DNA of 7,378 bases from Candidatus Hydrogenedentota bacterium (GTDB taxonomy: Bacteria > Hydrogenedentota > Hydrogenedentia > Hydrogenedentiales > CAITNO01). Where the stretch lies: assembly GCA_903922535.1 (NCBI GenBank), contig CAIXUF010001362.1, positions 1 through 7,378 on the forward strand, written 5' to 3'. This document shows positions 1 through 6,100 of this stretch, piece after piece (the first letter of the stretch is position 1; every line of letters begins with the position of its first letter). The notes under the pieces are model-generated. The model saw nothing but the letters and a program-made list of their open reading frames with translations, had not been told where the DNA came from and ran no database searches. Made by a program: the position numbers and the translations under genes.

Positions 1-3000
1 AGCCCGCCTCCACCCTGAGCATTAGCAATAGCGGCGCGGTCTCACGCAATTGGACCATTGACATCAACAATCTTGCCGATTCATCCACCGCGGCGTCCAT
101 TTCGGCCACGCCCAACCAGGCGGGCACCCTGCCCGGCGAGACTACCGCCGTCGCCGTGCAGGTCACCGACGTGACCAAGGTGGTCCCGGGCAGCGGGAAC
201 TATGAGTTGATTGTGCGCTCGGGCGACGCATTTCTTGCGGTGCCCCTGATCCTGGAAACGGTGTCCCTGCCCGTCATTGCCGCGTCCGCCGTGCCGGACC
301 CAAGCAACGGCCACCCCGAGGTCACCTTTCTAACCGCGCTCGATTTTGGCCGCACGGACTTGCAGATGACCTTCCTGGTCTGCAACGCCGGCCCCACCAT
401 ATCCCGGCTCGATTTCAAGATCAAGCACGACGACCAGGGCGTGTCCAGCCCGCTGCTTGTCTCCGTTGACCCGCTCGTCGGTGAACTGAGCGGCCCGGGC
501 AACCGGCTATTCATTCCCAACACAAGCACCATGATTGACGGAATCGCGATCACGGTGACCGTGGACCGTTCGGCGATGACCGAGGACGTGGAATACCGAA
601 ACATTGTCATTGAGGCATGGGACCAGGATTACCAGGCCCCGATTACCGCCGTGCCCCCGGTGACGATACAGGCCCGCGTGGAGAGGCCGCCGCTGGTCGT
701 CGAGGGTGCCATCAACCGGGCGCGCCCGCCATTTATGCAGCGTTTTGCCTTCCTGGTCCGCGACACCTCCGGCCGCGCGATACCCACTCAGACCATCGCA
801 GAGCGGGCAAACCTGGGTTTCATCATGTCCGAGGACGGCGAGGAGGTGGATCTTCACGAGGTTGCGCTGAACGTCACCGGTCCGGAGAATCTCAAGACCA
901 ACCTCGTGCTCATGCTCGACTACACCGGCAGCCTCTACAATGCGGGGACAAGCGACACGGCCAATCCCCTCGCTCCGGGTGTGGTGATCGAACAGGTGCG
1001 CCAGGCCGCGCTGCGCTTCATTGACGACCTGCCCGCCGGGTACCGTGTCGCGCTGATGTACTACAATGACCGGCAGCAGACCAACCGCCTGATCTACCCC
1101 TTCTCCACCGACCGCGCCGCGCTTAAGGAGGCACTTGTCGGCTTCACGGTGCCGTCCGATCTTCACGGCACTTCCGCGGTGTGGGACGCTGTGGCCGAAG
1201 CCGTCGACCGCCTGGGCGCGGAAGACCCGCCCGAGGTGCTGCCCTTTGACGACGCCGATCTTCGTGCCGTCGTGTTTGTCACCGACGGGCGCGACAACTC
1301 GTCCACGAAGACGGCCGATGAGGTCGGCACACTGGCCAAGAACGGCCGGGTGCGGCTGTACCCGGTGGGCTACGCGCCCAAATCACCCGTGGACAGCGCC
1401 ACCCTGCTGGCGCAGTCCGACAAGACGGGCGGGCACTTCTACAGTGCAGGGAACGCGACCAATCTGGTGAAACTGCTGGGCAATGAAAACGGCCTTGTGC
1501 TTGAGCAGGCCGCCGCCAATCCCGCGGCGGCAAGCCTCGCGTTTGACGTGGTCAACGGCGGACAGGCAACGCTGAACTGGACCATCGTGCGCGACGGCAC
1601 CCTGCCATGGATTGCCTCGATCGCCCCCAATGCCGGTTCCACCGCGTCCGGCGGCCGTACCCGCGTCACCGTGACGGTCGATCCCACCGCAGCCGGCGCT
1701 CCGCCGCTGCACGAGGCGGGCGGAATCCTGCTGGTGCATTCGGACAGTGGCGAGGGTTCGGCGGCGGTCCGCATGACGCTGGACAGCGCCAATGCCGTCA
1801 TCACCGATCTCGCCGCCACCCTGTACGACGATCCCGGCATCATCTGGTCCGACCTGCGGAACCAGATCGTGCTCTCCTATGTCACCCCGCTGCAGAAAGG
1901 CGGCCACTATTCCATTCGGGTCAACTACACCCAGCCCAATGGAAAGGTCATCACGGGGTTTTACGAAAACGACGGCGTCTTCTTCCCGGGAGACGTGAGG
2001 GCGGGCCAGTTGTCCATGGCCACCAGCGGGATTGTCGCCGACATCACCGCGCCGACCCTTGGCGAGGCGGTGCGCGCCGAGGTTTACCTGCGCGCCGACT
2101 ACGTGCCCCGCGGGGTCAACCGGTTCCGGGTGCGCTTCCTTCCGGCCATGGGGCCCGATGTCCCCGCATCCGTCGCGGCCGCCTTTGCCACCGTGAAGAT
2201 GGCGGTTGAACTGGCTCCGGACGGGCTGCTGGTCTCTTCGGATCCCTTTGCCTCCTCCTGGCGGCTCGTGCAGGAGAAAGACAATATTTTCACCATGCTC
2301 ACCGATCAGGAGAACACGCTGGGATACAGCGCGTCAGGCAATCTGCTCCGCATTCGGTTCACCAACCTCTACGGCTATGCGGCGGCCTGTCAGGCGGCGG
2401 GCGTCGACACCGTCATCTCCCTCGACATGCGCGCGGACAACGAGATCTACCTCGCGCCCGCGACGCCGCAGGGTCCATCGCGGACCGTGTTCTTCCTCTA
2501 TCCCTCCGGGCCGACCTGTTTTGATCGGCCCCTGCTCATATCGGCGAAATCCGACACCGCGCCCGCCGCCCGAACCGTTGTCGATTTGCAGAGCCCGGGG
2601 ATTGATCCGGAAGTCTCCGGAGCCTGGGATCACGACGGGGACAACATTACGGACTTCCAGGACCCTTATCCCGACGACAAGACCCAGCCCGGACTGCTCA
2701 CCGTTCCCGCCTCCATAAATCTGTCAGATGGCTCGGCCACCGTGACGGTGCGCAACAACCGGCTGGACACGTTTACGTGGACTGCCAAACCAGAGGCCAT
2801 ACCGTCCTCGGCGGGAAGTCTTGACGGTCTGATCACCCCTGATTTGGCCGGGGCGCAGACACAACTGGCACCGGGTGAGCAGACAAGCATGGGCCTCAAG
2901 CTGGATTCGGCGGGCCTGCCCTCCGGCGACTACGAGGCAAGCCTGCTGATCACCACGGACCTTTTTGGCACGGAACGCACACCGATCACGGCGACCATCC

Positions 3001-3005
3001 GCTGA
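1..3005 (+). CDS. Large modular BACON-like repeat / vWA-domain protein, 5' end missing
   Basis: The frame is open from base 3 to the TGA at 3003-3005, giving 1000 visible residues (numbered here from base 3); the true start lies left of the window, so no signal peptide can be seen. Order of modules: partial BACON-like repeat (1-86), second repeat (106-228), pre-vWA module (229-296), vWA domain (297-494, MIDAS D306/T308/S310, T390, D428), inserted repeat (503-594), post-vWA module (about 597-686), possible cohesin-like segment (687-836), thrombospondin-3-like calcium loop (876-890), and a final repeat (898-1000). The C-terminus ends in a plain beta-strand sequence: no LPxTG, no hydrophobic anchor, no basic tail. 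The absence of an in-frame stop over 3 kb, together with recognisable domains, makes the coding call secure. Likely an exported or surface protein acting in metal-dependent binding; the ligand is unknown. It is paralogous to the next gene and probably in the same operon. Confidence 0.95.
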   Translation, partial: PASTLSISNSGAVSRNWTIDINNLADSSTAASISATPNQAGTLPGETTAVAVQVTDVTKVVPGSGNYELIVRSGDAFLAVPLILETVSLPVIAASAVPDPSNGHPEVTFLTALDFGRTDLQMTFLVCNAGPTISRLDFKIKHDDQGVSSPLLVSVDPLVGELSGPGNRLFIPNTSTMIDGIAITVTVDRSAMTEDVEYRNIVIEAWDQDYQAPITAVPPVTIQARVERPPLVVEGAINRARPPFMQRFAFLVRDTSGRAIPTQTIAERANLGFIMSEDGEEVDLHEVALNVTGPENLKTNLVLMLDYTGSLYNAGTSDTANPLAPGVVIEQVRQAALRFIDDLPAGYRVALMYYNDRQQTNRLIYPFSTDRAALKEALVGFTVPSDLHGTSAVWDAVAEAVDRLGAEDPPEVLPFDDADLRAVVFVTDGRDNSSTKTADEVGTLAKNGRVRLYPVGYAPKSPVDSATLLAQSDKTGGHFYSAGNATNLVKLLGNENGLVLEQAAANPAAASLAFDVVNGGQATLNWTIVRDGTLPWIASIAPNAGSTASGGRTRVTVTVDPTAAGAPPLHEAGGILLVHSDSGEGSAAVRMTLDSANAVITDLAATLYDDPGIIWSDLRNQIVLSYVTPLQKGGHYSIRVNYTQPNGKVITGFYENDGVFFPGDVRAGQLSMATSGIVADITAPTLGEAVRAEVYLRADYVPRGVNRFRVRFLPAMGPDVPASVAAAFATVKMAVELAPDGLLVSSDPFASSWRLVQEKDNIFTMLTDQENTLGYSASGNLLRIRFTNLYGYAAACQAAGVDTVISLDMRADNEIYLAPATPQGPSRTVFFLYPSGPTCFDRPLLISAKSDTAPAARTVVDLQSPGIDPEVSGAWDHDGDNITDFQDPYPDDKTQPGLLTVPASINLSDGSATVTVRNNRLDTFTWTAKPEAIPSSAGSLDGLITPDLAGAQTQLAPGEQTSMGLKLDSAGLPSGDYEASLLITTDLFGTERTPITATIR
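3..686 (+). repeat. Two BACON/ASH-like repeats at the visible N-terminal end of the first protein
   Basis: The first repeat (residues 1-86, left end cut off) shows the L-x-I-x-N-x-G start, then N-W-T-I. The second (residues 106-228) shows L-D-F-G, C-N-A-G, and the VTVDRS strand followed by a closing pair of strands. These are the pieces of the roughly 100-residue beta-sandwich repeat seen many times in the next gene. More copies probably lie upstream of the window. Such repeats usually act as spacers or binding modules in secreted proteins; some BACON domains tested elsewhere did not bind sugar, so carbohydrate binding should not be assumed. Confidence 0.7.
687..890 (+). other. Pre-vWA module, first protein
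   Basis: Residues 229-296 run from L-V-V-E-G-A through V-R-D-T-S-G to an S-E-D-G-E-E-V-D-L stretch just before the vWA domain. The pattern (V-x-D-x-x-G, then E-D-G) recalls the Ig-like segment found before vWA in the 'VWFA-related' family of acidobacterial proteins (TIGR03436 type). It aligns with residues 770-844 of the second protein (L-T-I-E-G-A, then L-E-D-S-K-P-I-D-L), so it is a shared module rather than a random linker. Confidence 0.55.
891..1484 (+). other. vWA domain, first protein
   Basis: Residues 297-494. A hydrophobic strand leads into D306-Y-T308-G-S310 (MIDAS motif DxSxS with Thr in the middle position), followed by the helix V-I-E-Q-V-R-Q-A-A-L, then H-G-T390-S (second MIDAS loop) and V-T-D428-G-R-D (third MIDAS loop). 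The domain closes with V-R-L-Y-P-V-G-Y and G-G-H-F-Y-S. vWA domains with this site bind Mg2+ or Mn2+ and use it to contact an acidic residue of a partner. All five metal-site positions are filled, so binding is plausible; the partner is unknown. Confidence 0.9.
1509..1784 (+). repeat. BACON-like repeat between the vWA and post-vWA modules, first protein
   Basis: Residues 503-594: S-L-A-F-D-V-V-N-G-G, L-N-W-T-I, L-P-W-I-A-S-I-A-P-N-A-G, then V-T-V-T-V-D-P. These are the BACON-type landmarks in order. The second protein has no equivalent here and runs from vWA straight into the post-vWA module. Confidence 0.75.
1791..2060 (+). other. Conserved post-vWA module, first protein
   Basis: Residues about 597-686. 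Landmarks are D617-L-R followed by I-V-L-S-Y, then D664-V-R-x-G-Q-L-x-M-x-T-x-G-I-V. The same landmarks occur in the second protein at D1086 and D1136, 50 residues apart there and 47 here. The predicted character is all-beta. I do not recognise it as a named family. Confidence 0.6.
2061..2510 (+). other. Possible cohesin-like beta-sandwich segment, first protein
   Basis: Residues 687-836. G-E-A-V-R-A-E-V-Y-L-R-A-D-Y-V-P-R, then a strand-rich run with A-P-D-G-L-L-V, an N-I-F-T-M-L strand, L-L-R-I-R-F and V-I-S-L-D-M. The order (opening 'G-x-x-V' strand, a position of the 'YDPxxLxx' kind, a late 'G-x-L-x-x-I-x-F' strand) resembles cohesin and related bacterial sandwich domains. The match is by pattern only; it could equally be a lineage-specific domain tied to the post-vWA module. 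Residues 1152-1270 of the second protein are its counterpart (shared D-Y-x-P-R at D699 and D1162). Confidence 0.35.
2628..2678 (+). other. Thrombospondin type 3-like calcium-binding loop
   Basis: Residues 876-892. D876-x-D878-x-D880-x3-D884-x2-D887-x2-P890 matches the spacing of thrombospondin type 3 repeats (DxDxDxxxDxxDxxP), which bind Ca2+ and are common in secreted bacterial proteins. A single copy is seen, before the final repeat. A dockerin-like half site is an alternative reading of the same aspartates. Confidence 0.7.
2694..3002 (+). repeat. C-terminal BACON-like repeat, first protein
   Basis: Residues 898-1000. Opens with L-T-V-P-A-S-I-N-L-S and V-T-V-R-N-N, has F-T-W-T-A, then L-A-P-G-E-Q, L-P-S-G-D-Y-E-A-S-L-L-I-T-T and a last strand ending at the stop codon. 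The 'G-x-Y-x-x-x-L-x-I' signature matches the closing strands of BACON/ASH-like repeats. Ending on a complete repeat suggests the gene is intact at its 3' end. Confidence 0.65.
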
Positions 3006-3064
3006 TCGCAAACCGATGCGCGCGGCGGCTCAAACGGCCCGCGTCGCGGAGAGGACATTAAGGT
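3006..3064 (+). other. Short intergenic gap, likely within an operon
   Basis: The 59 bases between the two genes hold the Shine-Dalgarno-like site. No T-tract terminator and no recognisable -35/-10 pair is visible. The short spacing and shared strand suggest read-through transcription of both genes. An imperfect GC-rich inverted repeat (3013-3022 with 3040-3049) touches the edge of the ribosome-binding site but carries mismatches. Confidence 0.6.
3048..3055 (+). promoter_or_regulatory. Shine-Dalgarno-like site for the lipoprotein gene
   Basis: GGAGAGGA ends nine bases before ATG 3065, an acceptable spacing. Together with the in-frame TAA at 3059-3061 it supports this start over the internal Met13 codon, which would lose the basic residues of the signal peptide. 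Confidence 0.7.
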
Positions 3065-3133
3065 ATGTCGTTCACAAGACGTTGCGCGGCCTGGGCCGGC
3101 ATGGGGCTGGCGTTGGCGCTGCTGGCGGGCTGC
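3065..3133 (+). other. Lipoprotein signal peptide (signal peptidase II type)
   Basis: Residues 1-23 of the second protein: a short n-region with R5-R6, a hydrophobic core rich in Ala, Leu and Gly, then the lipobox L20-A21-G22-C23. Cleavage would fall before Cys23. The residue after the cysteine is Pro, not Asp, so under the E. coli Lol rule (which may not hold here) there is no inner-membrane retention signal and the outer membrane is the default. A twin-arginine export reading is weak because the residues after R-R are C-A-A rather than x-F-L. Confidence 0.9.
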
Positions 3134-6100
3134 CCGTTCACGCCGCAGTTGTCGGTGACGCCGTTGACCATCGCGCTCGGGGGAACCGCGACCTCCGCCA
3201 ATTTCCGCATCGAAAATGCGGGCGCGGGAACGCTGAACTACACGGTGAGCGAGGACCTGCCCTGGATTGACATCGCTACGGCGGCGGGGGCCAAGGCGGA
3301 CGGTGTTGTCGAGGGTTCCATCACCACGGAGGTCGCCTTCATCCAGGTCACGCTGAACCGCTCGGCCCTGCCCGTGCAGGGCGTGGTGCGCGGCGAGATC
3401 ACGGTCACCTCCAACGCGGGGAACCAGACGGTCGTCGTTTCCGCAACCCAGTCAGGCCAGCCGCTGTTGCAGGTTTCGCGCACAAGCGTTGATTTTGGGC
3501 TCACAGACACCACGGAGCAGTTCTCCATCACCAACGGCGGCAACGCCCAGTTGGAATGGACCCTGGCCTTTCCGGCTACCGCCACCTGGCTCAACGTCCA
3601 GCCGCGCACGGGCGTGCTTGAGAGTTTTGGCAAACAAACGGTGGTCACCGTCAATGTCAGCCGCACCGGCGTGGCCGCCCAGGCTCAGCCCTACACCGCG
3701 GCCATCAGCATTGTTTCCAACGGCGGCAATGCGAGTGTCGCCGCCGGCATGAACGTGCCCCCCTTCAGCGTGCAGCCCGGCACCGTTGACTTCGGACGGA
3801 CCCAGGGCGTGAAATCGCAGTCGCTCACGGTCGAAAACAACGGCGCGCTGCCCGTGGTGCTGGCGATCACCGCAATCACGGACACGGGCGGAAACTGGCT
3901 GACGGTGGACAACGCCGCCCCCACGCTGCCCGTGCCCGGCCCGCTGCAGGCCGTCGCCACGGCCAATGCCGCCGGACTGGCGCCCGGCAGTTACACGGGA
4001 AGCATCAAGGTGGAGGCCACCGCCCTGGCCTACAGCCAGGTTGTGCCGGTTGCGCTTTCGGTGCCCGGTTTCACGGTCGCCCCCGCATCGCTTGCCTTTG
4101 GAACCATCAGCGATCCGGCGACCCTGCCGCTCACCCTCAACAATCTGGGCACCGCACCCATCCAATGGACGGCGACGATTCCCGCCAATGCCCCCTGGAT
4201 TTCCATGAGCGCGGCCTCCGGCACGCTCACGTCAACCCAGACCATCAACGTCACCGCCACTCCCGGCACGGTGGACCCCGGGCAATACGCTTCTCAAATC
4301 ACCTTTGCCTATGGCGGCGGACAGGATCAGGTGGGCGTGGGCATGACCCGTCCCAAGCCGGCCGTTCTCAAGGTCGCACCGCAGGACATGGATTTCGGCG
4401 TCACCCGCACCGAGACCACCGTCGGGATTTGGAATGACGGTGTGGGTTCCATCAACTGGAGCATAGACACCGCAGGATTGGGATTCCCCGATTGGCTGTC
4501 TTTGTCCCCGGTGAACGGGGCTGGCGTGGCCTCGGGAACCGTCAGCGGCGACAAAACCGACACCATCACCGTGAAAGTGAACCGCAGCAAGGCACCGCCG
4601 GATCTGCTCGTCTTTGACTTCACCTTCAATATTGCCACCTCAGGCGATTCCACCACGCCGGTACCCGTGAAGGTGCATGCCAGCGCGCCGCAACTGCCCG
4701 AGTTCGGCCTGGTCGGTGAGGGCTCTGACAATACCGGCGTACCCTTTGTGCTCCTCGCCATCGCCGAAAACACGCAGACTTTCCTTGTGACGAACAAGGG
4801 GCAAGGCGTGCTCAACTGGAGCATCCAGCAGGGCGTCATTCTGCCCGGATGGATCACCTCCATTACCCCGCAGCAGGGAGCCGTGGACCCGGGCAAGACG
4901 CAGGTGGTGACAATAACGGTTGACCGCAGCTCGCTTAACCACGGGGGTGCCGTCTTCAAGTTGCCCATCGTCTCCAATGATCCGTCACGGCCGCTGTTGG
5001 TGATGGAGATTCAGATTCGGGTGCCCTACACGATAACCATAGGCGTAAAGCCCGACAACATTGCCTTTGGACAGTTTGCGAACACAGCGCTCCTGAAGGT
5101 GGCCAACTACGGCGACGCGGGACAGACCCTCAATTTCAAGATTACGTCGTCCCAGCCCGGCTGGCTCTCGGTTGAGCCGTCTACGGGCAGCAGTGTCGGC
5201 GTGGCGGACCCCACGCCCATAGACTTCAAGGAAATCAGTGTGGCCGTCGACCGGTCGCGCATTTCGGGGCAGGGCGGCGTCGCCAAGCTGATCATCAAGG
5301 CCGTGGACGTTCCCGAGGACGCCCTTCCGGTGTCGCCGGTCGAGGTGCAGGTTTCGGTGGACATGGCAAAGCTGACCATCGAAGGCGCCGCCAACGAACT
5401 GCGGGTGCCATCGCTGGTGCGCATGAATGTGCTCCTGCGCGATCAGGCCTACCACATATTCCCGTCCCTTGAGGACAATTTCAAGGACACGCGCACCTTC
5501 TACAACGTGCCCAATGTGCTGGCCAGTTTTCTCGAAGACTCCAAGCCGATCGATCTCAGCGAGACCGGTGTGTTTATCAAGAAGAATGAGAGTCTCTCCT
5601 TTGACGCGCTCGTCATGCTCGACTTCTCCGGCAGCATGCGCGCCGCCGCCCAGGCGCTGCTGGACGACAAGCCGCCGCAACTGGTGCTTGCCAATCCCGG
5701 CGAGGATCCGCTGAATGCGCTGTATGTGCAGTGCATCGCCCCCATGCTCGACGAATTCCCGCCGCACTACCGCGTTGGGCTGGCGGTCTTCAACGAGCGC
5801 CGCCCGAGTTTTGAAAGCGACCTCCGCATCATTTACGGCACTGACGCTGCCCATCCCTTTGACGGCGACGCCCTTGTGCATGACAAGGACGTGCTGAAAT
5901 ACCGCCTGAACCACATGAATGTCGGGGACAACGGCGCCACGGCGCTGCTGCCCGCCGTGCTTGCGGGCGCGGCCACCCTTGCCGGCATGGACAGTGTCGA
6001 GCACTACGTTCCGTTCGACACCGTCGCCGAATCGATTCTGATTGCGGTGACCGACGGCCGCAGGACCACCCCGCCGGGCGACCTGACGCAGGTTGTGGAC

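Noticed and set aside
507..1166. 219-residue minus-strand frame opposite the first gene's vWA region
   Set aside because: Lies wholly inside a gene with clear vWA motifs on the other strand; low-complexity His/Arg/Gly composition and no domain.
1607..2209. 200-residue plus-strand frame overlapping the first gene in another frame
   Set aside because: Arg/His-rich out-of-frame translation with no motif; the real frame shows conserved modules here.
3013..3049. Rho-independent terminator in the gap
   Set aside because: The inverted repeat is imperfect and no T-tract follows.
3003..3067. Idea that the two genes are one gene broken by a frameshift or stop
   Set aside because: The downstream gene has its own SD-like site, start codon and lipobox, and the upstream product ends on a complete repeat.
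3065..3133. Twin-arginine export signal from the R5-R6 pair
   Set aside because: The residues after R-R are C-A-A, lacking the usual hydrophobic F-L pair, and the lipobox explains the sequence better.
2965..3270. Plus-strand 101-residue frame bridging the gap between the two genes
   Set aside because: Overlaps the end of one secure gene and the signal peptide of the next; no domain, and the lipoprotein start at 3065 has better support.
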